Source: Bacillota bacterium (GTDB lineage: Bacteria; Bacillota; Clostridia; Lachnospirales; Lachnospiraceae). Taken from it: DNA of 64,000 nt. Both the position numbers and the translations under genes were made by a program. Numbering within the stretch: position 1 is the first letter of the stretch; every line of letters begins with the position of its first letter. Shown here in pieces: positions 1-6,984 of this stretch. Under the pieces are notes generated by a model. It was given only the letters and a program-made list of their open reading frames with translations. It was not told where the DNA came from and did not search any database. The DNA lies in contig JAEZTJ010000008.1 in the NCBI GenBank assembly GCA_023421505.1, forward strand, positions 124,001 to 188,000, read 5' to 3'.

Positions 1-381
1 TTTGTTGTGATAGTAATAATTGCTGTTGGCGGTCGTGTTCGGCTTTTTGAGCCTTTCTGCGGACCTCTTCATCAACGGTTCCGGTTTCAGATATCTGTAT
101 TCCGAACCGCTCCGCTAACAATATTCCTGCTTCTTTAGATGTGAGGTTTTCATACAGTTCCGTGAACCTCGTAACATCTCCACCTTGACCGCATCCCCTG
201 CAGTAGAACCCCCGATAACCCTCATAGATTATCATGCTCGGTGTCCGCTCTGAACCTCCACCATGAAACGGACACCTTATGAAGTTAACACTACCTTTTT
301 TATAGATTTGCATTCCATAGAAATTAACTAACTGTATCATTGTTATGGAATTGCGGAGGATATGAAAATCTTCTTTAGTCA
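1..381 (-). CDS. Phage DNA primase, CHC2 zinc-finger N-terminus (partial)
   Basis: Translating the reverse strand from ATG at 381 gives a DnaG-type N-terminus that runs off the left edge. A zinc-binding pattern is visible: Cys-Pro-Phe-His near residues 42-45, then CRGCGQGGDV near residues 67-76, the classic CHC2 layout. The family makes RNA primers for DNA replication; the polymerase and TOPRIM parts would lie outside the window. The start overlaps the end of the upstream small gene by a few bases, which fits translational coupling in one leftward early operon. After residue 95 the chain becomes rich in Gln, Glu and Lys. Family assignment is firm; whether a helicase is fused cannot be seen. 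Confidence 0.88.
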
Positions 382-596
382 TAAGGCATTTGATTGACCG
401 AGTCAGCCAATTCATTGTATGCCTTGCACCAGATATTCCACTGTTGTGTTGCGTGCGCCAGATCTTTATTTAATCTATCAATTTCATTAAAGACGCTAGA
501 TAATATTTCAGTTACATCACAGTTTATACATCTGTGAAAAGGACAATTGTCATGCATACAAATTTCACACTCTTTCGCTTTTTCTAAATTACTCAT
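375..596 (-). CDS. Small cysteine-rich phage protein
   Basis: A 73-residue protein not recognised as a known family. Its first half carries a cluster of Cys and His (CEICMHDNCPFHRCINC, residues 10-26), which suggests one or two bound metal ions. The second half looks helical (EIDRLNKDLAHATQQW). It overlaps both neighbours by a few bases inside the leftward early operon, so it is translated with them. A small zinc-binding accessory of replication or transcription is possible but is only inference. Confidence 0.6.
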   Translation of the reverse strand: MSNLEKAKECEICMHDNCPFHRCINCDVTEILSSVFNEIDRLNKDLAHATQQWNIWCKAYNELADSVNQMPYD

Positions 597-774
597 CCAC
601 TACCTCCCACTTAATCATCGAACAAATATATTCGCCGCAAGTCACATCTTCGGGCTTATGACATTCCGGTTTGAAATTGCATAGGTTGCTACAGCTATCA
701 CACTTGATTGACCGTTTTAGAAGAGTTTGTTCGGATTTGGTGCATTTAATTTCGATTATATTAACCGCCTCCAT
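589..774 (-). CDS. Small cysteine-rich phage protein
   Basis: A 61-residue protein with eight Cys, including CDSCSNLCNF (residues 25-34) and a later CHKPEDVTCGEYIC stretch. The pattern resembles small zinc-ribbon proteins of clostridial phages. It overlaps the next gene by eight bases and the previous one by fourteen, so it sits in the same translationally coupled run of tiny genes. No specific function is recognised. Confidence 0.55.
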   Translation of the reverse strand: MEAVNIIEIKCTKSEQTLLKRSIKCDSCSNLCNFKPECHKPEDVTCGEYICSMIKWEVVDE

Positions 775-1006
775 TCAGTTTATCTTGAATGTATTTATGC
801 ATCTTTTTGAGTAGATTCAAAGCCGTTTCATTCTTGCCGAATTCATTCCATTTATCTGCCACATCTTCAAAAGCTTGTCGGTATCCGCTGTCAAAGTCAG
901 ACGGCTTCATCTTGAATTTGTAATCCTTATATAATTCACGCACCATATCAAGAATCAAAAACGTAATGAAAAATGAAACTGCATAATCCAATCTGATATA
1001 GGTCAT
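761..1006 (-). CDS. Small membrane-anchored phage protein
   Basis: An 81-residue protein with an N-terminal hydrophobic segment (about residues 8-24, YAVSFFITFLILDMV) followed by a charged helical region. The first half is consistent with one membrane anchor and a cytoplasmic tail. Its ATG overlaps the stop of the gene before it by four bases (ATGA), typical of coupled phage genes. The family is not recognised. Confidence 0.5.
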   Translation of the reverse strand: MTYIRLDYAVSFFITFLILDMVRELYKDYKFKMKPSDFDSGYRQAFEDVADKWNEFGKNETALNLLKKMHKYIQDKLNGGG

Positions 1007-1143
1007 TTGGCATCGTCCCCTTCCCAGTGCGGTTCGAATGGATTGTCAAAACAACTTCCACCGCCTAAATTGATATGACTGCAATTATCTTTGTGCTTAC
1101 AGTTATCGCAAGATGAAAAGAGAAATTCCTTGATGGATTTCAT
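1003..1143 (-). CDS. Tiny Cys/His phage protein (46 aa)
   Basis: A short reading frame, MKSIKEFLFSSCDNCKHKDN then CSHINLGGGSCFDN and an acidic end. The Cys-x2-Cys...Cys pattern matches the small metal-binding proteins beside it. It fills the gap between two firm genes exactly, overlapping the next start as ATGA. An alternative GTG start at 1158, overlapping the stop of the ERCC4 gene, would add five residues and is about equally plausible. Confidence 0.5.
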   Translation of the reverse strand: MKSIKEFLFSSCDNCKHKDNCSHINLGGGSCFDNPFEPHWEGDDAK

Positions 1144-1150
1144 TAATCTC

Positions 1151-1777
1151 TTAAACACCAACATCACCGCCTAACAATTCAACAATCCGTTTACCGGTTT
1201 CTTTCTTATCACAGAACACCCATTCAACCCCATACTTCTCATTCATAGTAACCATAGCCTTATATAACTCTTCTCCGGTTGTGGGACCACGTTTGATTTT
1301 CGCTCCATGGGATTTTAGTTCTGCAAGTTCTGTCTGAAAATCTGCATCCTTTGGGATGTTCCATTCTTTTCGGATTTTCTGTTCATATTTCCACTGCCTT
1401 GGATTTACCCATTCCTTGACTGCATCCAGGGAATTAATCTTTCCGCCATGTTCAACTAGTATGTAGAGTTTAATTCCATTTTGTTGTGCTAAAATCACTT
1501 CATCCCGAAACCTTGAATGTGATTTTCCGACTATATTATTCACGACTTCCTGTAGATCTTTCTTGGTATCTACACTCACCTTAAAACTTCCCATGAAGTC
1601 CATCTTCTTTAATTTATCCCCTCTGCGGTCAATGACTGATTGTACGGCATCCGTTATCTCGATATAGTCACCAACCGGCAGAGGAAGTTCGGACAGCTCA
1701 TGACTATTGTCACGTAACCATTTATGCTTAATTTCGTGCTTGCCTGCTTGCTGCCCTTTATCCACTGCTATTTTCAT
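1151..1777 (-). CDS. ERCC4-domain nuclease
   Basis: A 208-residue protein resembling phage ERCC4 (XPF/Mus81-type) nucleases. Visible landmarks are an N-terminal IAVDKGQ strand, LPVGDYIE (about residue 34), then FKVSVDTKKDLQEVV (about residues 65-79) and the helix/strand pair RFRDEVILAQQNGIKLYILVEH, which follow the ERCC4 fold in order. The family cuts branched or structured DNA. In this operon it would act with SSB, RecT and the SbcC-like ATPase in recombination-dependent replication. The acidic residues DKG and VDTK are the likely metal site. Substrate specificity cannot be read from sequence. Confidence 0.72.
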   Translation of the reverse strand: MKIAVDKGQQAGKHEIKHKWLRDNSHELSELPLPVGDYIEITDAVQSVIDRRGDKLKKMDFMGSFKVSVDTKKDLQEVVNNIVGKSHSRFRDEVILAQQNGIKLYILVEHGGKINSLDAVKEWVNPRQWKYEQKIRKEWNIPKDADFQTELAELKSHGAKIKRGPTTGEELYKAMVTMNEKYGVEWVFCDKKETGKRIVELLGGDVGV

Positions 1778-1779
1778 AT

Positions 1780-2247
1780 TTACACCGCCTTGCTATATTG
1801 GTTCGAGCCAATAATTGGGGTTGTAGTAAGAGTTCGTTCAATACTCCATCCCTTACTCAATCTCGCCCATATGGTAGCCAACCTTATTCCGGTTATTTCA
1901 GACCATTCGCCCAACGTATGAGAAACACCATTAAATTCAACAAATCTGTTATTGGAGCGATTATTCTGTTGGGTTCTCTGTGTTACCCATCGGCAATTTA
2001 AAGGTTCATATCCCTTGTCAACATCTTTGCGGTCAATGGTCAAGTTTTCATTGTAGCCATTCTTGACTGCCCATGAATAGAAGTTTTCAAAATCATTCCA
2101 TTCTTTACATACCGCAATTCCTCGACCGCCATAAATATCATATCTGTTATTGTTTGGATTACCACACCTTGACCGCATTGATCTCCAAACATCATATAAC
2201 CTAGTGTGCCTTTGACCATGCTTATAATTACCTGCCAATATCATCAC
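1780..2247 (-). CDS. HNH/AP2-like homing endonuclease family protein
   Basis: A 155-residue protein of the phage family that begins with a RLYDVWRSMRSRC segment and continues with YGGRGIAVCKEWNDFENFYSWA and LTIDRKDVDKGYEPLNCRWVT. This is the conserved core of HNH/AP2-type free-standing endonucleases. The C-terminal part (GVSHTLGEWSEITGIRLATIWARLSKGWSIERTL) looks like a NUMOD-type helix-turn-helix that reads DNA. Such genes are often mobile and inserted between phage genes, as here between ssb and the ERCC4 gene. A distant relative is encoded at 19,300-19,878. Confidence 0.65.
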   Translation of the reverse strand: MMILAGNYKHGQRHTRLYDVWRSMRSRCGNPNNNRYDIYGGRGIAVCKEWNDFENFYSWAVKNGYNENLTIDRKDVDKGYEPLNCRWVTQRTQQNNRSNNRFVEFNGVSHTLGEWSEITGIRLATIWARLSKGWSIERTLTTTPIIGSNQYSKAV

Positions 2248-2250
2248 TCC

Positions 2251-2673
2251 TTAATTAAATGGCAACTCATCACAATCACCTTGTGGTATATTCATGAACC
2301 CTGCGTTATCTGGTGCCGGATTTGGAACTGACCCGCCTTGTCCACCATCCTCTCGCTTACTCTCAGCAAATTCCACGTTTTCAACAAAGACATCGGTTGT
2401 ATAAACTTTAGCGCCATCCTTGTTGGTATAAGAGCCTGTTTGAATATGTCCTTCAGCTACCATCTTCATTCCCTGTTTGAAATATCTCTCAATGAATTCT
2501 GCGGTCTTTCCTACGGATACGCATCCGATAAAGTCTGCGTTCTGTTCGCCCTGCTTGGCAAATTTACGATCTACTGCAAGAGTGTATCTTGCTACTGCGG
2601 TGCTGTTTTCGTTCTGGCTGTATCTTACTTCCGGGTCTCTTGTGAGCCTTCCGATTAAAATTGCTTTATTCAT
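2251..2673 (-). CDS. ssb: Single-stranded DNA-binding protein
   Basis: A typical bacterial/phage SSB: MNKAILIGRLTRDPEVRY at the start, an OB fold through about residue 105, a Gly/Pro-rich linker and an acidic tail ending DCDELPFN, the motif that recruits partner proteins. I start it at ATG 2673, not at ATG 2688, because GGAGG lies between the two and is correctly placed for the inner start. It coats single-stranded DNA during replication and RecT annealing. A Gln/Asp-rich stretch (QGGSVPNPAPDNAG) forms the linker. Confidence 0.92.
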   Translation of the reverse strand: MNKAILIGRLTRDPEVRYSQNENSTAVARYTLAVDRKFAKQGEQNADFIGCVSVGKTAEFIERYFKQGMKMVAEGHIQTGSYTNKDGAKVYTTDVFVENVEFAESKREDGGQGGSVPNPAPDNAGFMNIPQGDCDELPFN

Positions 2674-2716
2674 GTTGTATTCCTCCATATTGTTAATTTT
2701 AGTTTTAATTTTTCAA

Positions 2717-3244
2717 CTACGCTGATAAGTGCTGCTCCAATTTCTTTTTAACTCTTGATACCTGAGATTGAGAACATCCAACAGCATTTCCTATCTCTTT
2801 CTGTTTGTATCCGTTCCGGAACATCTCAAATATTAATCTGTCACGAGGCTTCAAGGTATTATTAAAGTTCTCGAAAATGACGTTTGCTAAAGCATCGCCC
2901 TCCACATCATCATTTGATGGCATGGTTTCCAGGAAGCTAATTGTTTCACCATCATTCTCGGTGTCAAAGCCTGATTGATAGTAAAATATCTGATGATCTG
3001 GGATAGTTCCGGCTTGTGTTTCCTTGCGTTTTTCTTGAAATACTGCCGTAAACATACAACGATAAGCATATGTAGAAAAACTCGAAACATCATCCTTGAA
3101 TGTCATTGCGGCCTTACAAAGCCCAATTGCTGCCCATCCATACCATTCCTCAACAGGCAAGTGATATTTTTGCAGAAATGAATATATTAAATTGTGATTT
3201 AACTCTACGAATTTTTGTTGACTTTCCGTCAATGCTACCACCAC
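2717..3244 (-). CDS. Sigma-70-like transcription factor
   Basis: A 175-residue protein with the shape of a short sigma factor: an N-terminal region-2-like part (LIYSFLQKYHLPVEEWYGWAAIGLCKAAMTF then FSTYAYRCM, about residues 17-66) and a C-terminal region-4 helix-turn-helix (LKPRDRLIFEMFRNGYKQKEIGNAVGCSQSQVSRVKKKL, about residues 131-169). Phage proteins of this kind act as sigma or ArpU-like late activators. It lies in the early operon, so it may turn on late genes; that is inference. The two recognisable regions are separated by an acidic linker. Confidence 0.72.
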   Translation of the reverse strand: MVVALTESQQKFVELNHNLIYSFLQKYHLPVEEWYGWAAIGLCKAAMTFKDDVSSFSTYAYRCMFTAVFQEKRKETQAGTIPDHQIFYYQSGFDTENDGETISFLETMPSNDDVEGDALANVIFENFNNTLKPRDRLIFEMFRNGYKQKEIGNAVGCSQSQVSRVKKKLEQHLSA

Positions 3245-3256
3245 CTATCAAATTTT

Positions 3257-4003
3257 TTACCATGGAAACAAATCCAACGAATAACTCAATCCCTTATCTG
3301 CAACCCTAACTGTTGTATGTTTACCAACAACCTCTTGAATGGTTTCTTGAAACTCTGCCGCATTGCTATTGCCATCCGAAAGATGAAGTAAAAGAACGCT
3401 GTCAAGGTTAGCTGTCTTATTTGCGGTTACGAAATCTTTACATGTCTCAATACTCATGTGAGTTTTGAATGTTCGGTTAACTCTGCTCTGGTCAATTAGT
3501 CCCTTTGACAGCAGATCATTGATAATGGATTCGGAGTAATTCGCTTCGATGAGGATATGATTAAGATTGAGTTTCTTGAAATTAGCTTTCACATAGCTTG
3601 TATCTGTAGCAAACAACAATGTTCCAAAATCCTCATGCTTGATTATGTATCCCAAACACTCAACATCGTGTTCACATCTGAATGGTGTAATATTGAAACC
3701 GCCTATCTGATACAAATATCCGCACCTTACGATCATTTGATTGTGATAAAATAGATTTAGTGATCTATGAGTTTCGTCGGATGCATAAACAGGTATTCCA
3801 ACTTTCAAATATTCCTCTGCGTGAGAAAAATGATCTCCGTGTTGATGGCTGCATACTACTCCTTGGATTTTCAAAATATCGAATGTCAAAGCTTTCTTAA
3901 CTTCCCGGAAGGGAAGCCCAGCCTCTAGGACTAGGCATTCCGATTTGTTTTCGAGCAGATAACAGTTACCGGAAGATGATGAACCTAGACATACCAGTTT
4001 CAT
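3257..4003 (-). CDS. Metallo-beta-lactamase-fold hydrolase (YycJ/phage type)
   Basis: A 248-residue MBL-fold protein. The metal motif SHQHGDH lies near residues 51-57, with further ligands expected in FATDTSYV (about residue 131) and in the C-terminal LLLHLSDGNSN. It starts MKLVCLGSSSSGNCYLL, as in the YycJ/WalJ-like family that includes DNA-processing exonucleases. In the phage recombination operon beside RecT it is a candidate 5' exonuclease partner, the Exo role of a RecE/RecT or lambda Exo/Bet pair; this is inference. Its stop overlaps nothing, while its start overlaps the preceding gene by four bases. Confidence 0.78.
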   Translation of the reverse strand: MKLVCLGSSSSGNCYLLENKSECLVLEAGLPFREVKKALTFDILKIQGVVCSHQHGDHFSHAEEYLKVGIPVYASDETHRSLNLFYHNQMIVRCGYLYQIGGFNITPFRCEHDVECLGYIIKHEDFGTLLFATDTSYVKANFKKLNLNHILIEANYSESIINDLLSKGLIDQSRVNRTFKTHMSIETCKDFVTANKTANLDSVLLLHLSDGNSNAAEFQETIQEVVGKHTTVRVADKGLSYSLDLFPW

Positions 4004-4230
4004 ACACTCACTTCCTCGTCTTTTGGCATACAGAAAATCTGATTGTTTAATCCCTTGGCGGTTATTAGTTGGCTAAATACTTTGTCAGCTTTATCTTTTG
4101 ATGAATATTGACCTAGTAATTCATGAACCTCTTTATCACGGAAAAGATATAAGCTGTTGTCTTTTGTGGCAATGATTTGCATTGTGTCTGAATTGGCTAT
4201 AATGGAGCAATTCTGATTAATAATCCACAT
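4000..4230 (-). CDS. Hypothetical phage protein (76 aa)
   Basis: Not recognised. It reads MWIINQNCSIIANSDTMQII with a likely beta-rich first half and a helical middle (GQYSSKDKADKVFSQLI). It overlaps the MBL gene by four bases (ATGA), so the two are translationally coupled. A domain giving local dNTP or cofactor sensing is possible, but nothing in the sequence shows it. Confidence 0.55.
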   Translation of the reverse strand: MWIINQNCSIIANSDTMQIIATKDNSLYLFRDKEVHELLGQYSSKDKADKVFSQLITAKGLNNQIFCMPKDEEVSV

Positions 4231-4241
4231 TTGACCGCCTC

Positions 4242-4412
4242 CTAATCTTTCATACTATCCAGTTTCATCATCTGAACCATAAGCTTTCCTGCTTCATCCT
4301 CGTATTCAGCTTCGACATTTTCACCGTTTTTACTTCTTTCCTCCAAAGCAATCATACGGTCGAGTATCTCTGTGATTTTAGCGAATGTATCTCGCATCTG
4401 TTTTGAATCCAT
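4242..4412 (-). CDS. Small helical phage protein (56 aa)
   Basis: The start is ATG at 4412, preceded by AGGAGGATTGAT; the longer frame upstream overlaps recT and is a shadow. The product MDSKQMRDTFAKITEILDRM and onward is almost entirely helical and acidic, with a likely coiled coil. It follows recT by 11 bases. It could be a RecT partner or structural accessory, but no family is recognised. Confidence 0.6.
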   Translation of the reverse strand: MDSKQMRDTFAKITEILDRMIALEERSKNGENVEAEYEDEAGKLMVQMMKLDSMKD

Positions 4413-4422
4413 ATCAATCCTC

Positions 4423-5343
4423 CTAGGCCCATTCCGGCTCCTTACTTGCTTTCTTATCGGGTTTCTTGGTTTCGGTTGGCTTGTCCTCAACAACTTCACC
4501 TTGGGCAGTTTCAACATCTGATTCGTCCGGAACCACAAATTCCTCTGTATTAGCCTCCATATCAATGACATTCTTCATATCTTCTTGAACCGGATTGATT
4601 TCCTCGTTATCAGATGTGCTGTCAAAGGCCTCTTGCAGATTCGCATCATCGGAAGAATTGATAATGTTCTTACATGCCCTGGTGATAACTGTTTTCTTTG
4701 CCATCTGATCGGTGAAGTCCCCATGAACGCCTTGACCATCTTTATAGCCGTAACCCTTAGACCATGCTTTTTTTAGTTGATGAATATTCATTACTTCCGT
4801 GTAGGTGCTGCCATCTTCTAAAGTTAATACCGCATACGCTCCCTTGATTTTTGTGGTGTCAATATTCATGAAGTCTTGGGTGTGTTCATCAATAAATTTC
4901 ACACCGTTCTCTATGTGATATTTGAAGCTGTCACCCTCATAAATAACCTCTGCATTGACAGTAACTACTCCACATCTCTTCGCAACCGCCATTGTTCCCT
5001 GGTATGATCTTCTGAGTGTTAATTTTCCGCCCATTGCAATGAAGTAACATTGCTTCTTTAATGGACTTAATCCCTGTATTGTCATATCCATTAATGCGGA
5101 TGCGATAGATTGCTTTGTGCATACACCACTTAAAACTGGCTTATCATTACGATCTTTTGTATCTTGTAAAATTAGATATGCACTATTAAGCGCATTTGAT
5201 ACGCTATAGTTCGCAGGGAAGGATAATCCTAGCTGCTCCTTCTGCGTGAGCTGGGTTGTTAACCCATCGATAAACTTATTGTCAATCGCCATATCCAAGG
5301 CGGTTGTTTGTTGGGTTGTTACTGCATTTTTTTCTGTTGGCAT
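4423..5343 (-). CDS. recT: RecT single-strand annealing recombinase
   Basis: A 306-residue RecT-family protein. The conserved core is visible: ALMDMTIQGLSPLKKQCYFIAMGGKLTLRRSYQGTMAVAKR (about residues 85-128), then KGAYAVLTLEDGSTYTEVMNIHQLKKAWSKG and a C-terminal KTVITRACKNIINSSDD. The family anneals complementary strands after exonuclease resection and drives phage recombination. The last 60 residues are acidic and Lys/Glu-rich, as in many Firmicute RecT proteins. It has a strong AGGAGGAATTGAATT leader that overlaps the stop of the tiny gene before it. Likely partners in the operon are SSB, the MBL-fold protein and the SbcC-like ATPase. Confidence 0.93.
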   Translation of the reverse strand: MPTEKNAVTTQQTTALDMAIDNKFIDGLTTQLTQKEQLGLSFPANYSVSNALNSAYLILQDTKDRNDKPVLSGVCTKQSIASALMDMTIQGLSPLKKQCYFIAMGGKLTLRRSYQGTMAVAKRCGVVTVNAEVIYEGDSFKYHIENGVKFIDEHTQDFMNIDTTKIKGAYAVLTLEDGSTYTEVMNIHQLKKAWSKGYGYKDGQGVHGDFTDQMAKKTVITRACKNIINSSDDANLQEAFDSTSDNEEINPVQEDMKNVIDMEANTEEFVVPDESDVETAQGEVVEDKPTETKKPDKKASKEPEWA

Positions 5344-5356
5344 AATTCAATTCCTC

Positions 5357-5482
5357 CTATAAAAATTTAATAATAGATACAATTAACGCAATTATTGAAA
5401 TTACCAATGGGATATTAGGGTGTCTTTGTGGATAGCTTAAATGTTCTTTTTCCCATTGTTTCTGTTCTTTAGTTTTTCTCAT
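5357..5482 (-). CDS. Tiny single-pass membrane protein (41 aa)
   Basis: Not recognised by family. The reading frame MRKTKEQKQWEKEHLSYPQR ends in one hydrophobic stretch, IPLVISIIALIVSIIKFL. A basic/polar head followed by one membrane helix is the form of small phage membrane peptides. Its start overlaps the end of the HD-domain gene, and its stop overlaps the recT ribosome binding site. A copy of the TTGACAGC repeat (5482-5489) covers its start codon. Confidence 0.5.
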   Translation of the reverse strand: MRKTKEQKQWEKEHLSYPQRHPNIPLVISIIALIVSIIKFL

Positions 5483-6056
5483 TGACAGCACCATCCTTTT
5501 CCATTAAGTAAGTCGCTTCCATATCGGCTTGATGCAATGCCAATATAAGCGGATATTTCTCCATGGCGGTTCCAAGCGTGTTCCAACTCTTTTCGCCCTC
5601 ATATGCTCCCATATGCCACCGGATAGCATATCTTTCAACCGGCTTTAGCTTTATGTATTCCTCGATCATCATGACGGATTTTTCACCATGACCGTATGGG
5701 ATTTTATCGTCTACGGCATAGAATGGAACTGACTCCCATTGACCGCGGTCGTTCTTTTTATTTCGCATTTCGATGGTGTAATAGTAGGTTTTGCAGAGAT
5801 CGTGAAGTAGTGCCATAATAATTAAGCTATCTTTGTCTATTGACTTTAAATGTTCATCCCATAAAGGGTTATAGGCTTTACTCTGTAGACATGTATAAAC
5901 ATTTAAACTATGTTCAAGTAGACCGCCTTCTTTGGCTCCATGAAACCTCGTTGAAGCCGGAGCGGTATAAAAATCACTCTTGCGGATGAAATCGAGAAGT
6001 TTATCTATACCTTCGCGCTGTACGCTTGACAGCAGTTGTTCAAAACGTTCTTTCAT
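5469..6056 (-). CDS. HD-domain phosphohydrolase
   Basis: A 195-residue HD-superfamily protein. Metal-ligand positions are seen as GLLEHSLNVY (His, about residue 49) and IIMALLHDLCKTYYY (the HD pair, about residues 80-81), with a later RWHMG. The family hydrolyses nucleotides or phosphate monoesters. In phages these proteins often sit with replication genes and may trim the host nucleotide pool or break host signalling nucleotides. It overlaps the HTH gene before it by one base. The substrate is not visible. Confidence 0.75.
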   Translation of the reverse strand: MKERFEQLLSSVQREGIDKLLDFIRKSDFYTAPASTRFHGAKEGGLLEHSLNVYTCLQSKAYNPLWDEHLKSIDKDSLIIMALLHDLCKTYYYTIEMRNKKNDRGQWESVPFYAVDDKIPYGHGEKSVMMIEEYIKLKPVERYAIRWHMGAYEGEKSWNTLGTAMEKYPLILALHQADMEATYLMEKDGAVNEKN

Positions 6057-6277
6057 TAATCGCTACCTCCTTCTAATCCCATCAACCATTGAACGTCGAC
6101 TTTTAATGTGGTCGCCAGTTTGATTAAATTTTCGCTTTTCGGTTCGTACCTTCCAGACAAATACGAACTAATAGCGGCCTTATTTATTCCAGTTGACTTA
6201 ACAATGTCTACCTGTTTCAAGCCTTGCTTTATCATGCTCCGGCTAATTCGGTCAGCTATTGTCTGCATTGCTGTCAA
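6056..6277 (-). CDS. Cro/CI-type helix-turn-helix regulator
   Basis: A 73-residue XRE-family protein. The helix-turn-helix is QVDIVKSTGINKAAISSYLSGRYEPKSENLIKLATTL, with the usual VQWLMGLEGG tail. It binds DNA as a small repressor or activator. It lies inside the early operon, not at a divergent promoter, so it may be an auxiliary regulator. A TTGACAGC copy (reverse, 6270-6277) covers its start codon. Confidence 0.8.
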   Translation of the reverse strand: MTAMQTIADRISRSMIKQGLKQVDIVKSTGINKAAISSYLSGRYEPKSENLIKLATTLKVDVQWLMGLEGGSD

Positions 6278-6485
6278 CCTCCTTTATCTGCCCGACTATC
6301 TCCTTAATCTTATGAGGTTCAGATATATTGCTTATAACCTCAAACCCTGCAACAATTCCCTGCAATCTCTCTGTTGCCTGCACCACTTCTCCCAACTGTA
6401 CATTGAGAGAAGTTTTATAGGTGTATAGGGTGGGGGATAGCGGCTTACCGTCTTTGAGGAGTTGGATTTTTATGTATCTATTCAC
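6252..6485 (-). CDS. Hypothetical phage protein (77 aa)
   Basis: Not recognised. It begins MNRYIKIQLLKDGKPLSPTL, with beta-strand character, and continues with VQLGEVVQATERLQGIVAGFEVISN. The ends overlap both neighbours by several bases, which supports translation as part of the operon. No motif points to a function. Confidence 0.5.
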   Translation of the reverse strand: MNRYIKIQLLKDGKPLSPTLYTYKTSLNVQLGEVVQATERLQGIVAGFEVISNISEPHKIKEIVGQIKEVDSNADNS

Positions 6486-6984
6486 TGGCTACCTCCTTTT
6501 GAAGATTAGAATTATATTCTTCGACTATTCTGTAAAATTCAGATGCCTTGATCTCGTCCATACAGCTATGTAAATCAAAATCCATATCAGCACTGAAACT
6601 GCCGTATAAAGTTTCACCTATATGAAACAGCCGCTCGTAATATCTGCCATATGCTCTAATTAGTCCGAAGTAGTTTGGTTTTCTGGCAGGCTTAATATCG
6701 CTCATTACGTTAACCCATGCCTTTCCTATTGTTGAGCGAACCTTAAATTGCCTTGCACCGCAATTCAGATATTCTTGAGTAAAATCATTTCTGAATTTAT
6801 CTTTGTCTTTTTCGGTCGGAACGATAACTAAATGCTTTTTGTAAGGGATAAAGTTGCTAGCTTCTATTCCGTGTTCTTTTGCAAAGTTATCGAAAAGATT
6901 TGCGTTAGTATTTAAATCATCAAGATATATAAAATATTCTTTATATAATTGACTATCAGGTTTGATTGTAAAAAACTTTTCCAT
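6478..6984 (-). CDS. Hypothetical phage protein (168 aa)
   Basis: Not recognised. It reads MEKFFTIKPDSQLYKEYFIY, then a mixed alpha/beta middle and a charged C-terminal helix (ASEFYRIVEEYNSNLQKEV). It lies between the SbcC-like ATPase and a small gene and overlaps each by one to eight bases. This position suggests a partner or regulator of the ATPase, perhaps in place of a nuclease subunit, but no nuclease motif is visible. Confidence 0.6.
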   Translation of the reverse strand: MEKFFTIKPDSQLYKEYFIYLDDLNTNANLFDNFAKEHGIEASNFIPYKKHLVIVPTEKDKDKFRNDFTQEYLNCGARQFKVRSTIGKAWVNVMSDIKPARKPNYFGLIRAYGRYYERLFHIGETLYGSFSADMDFDLHSCMDEIKASEFYRIVEEYNSNLQKEVASE

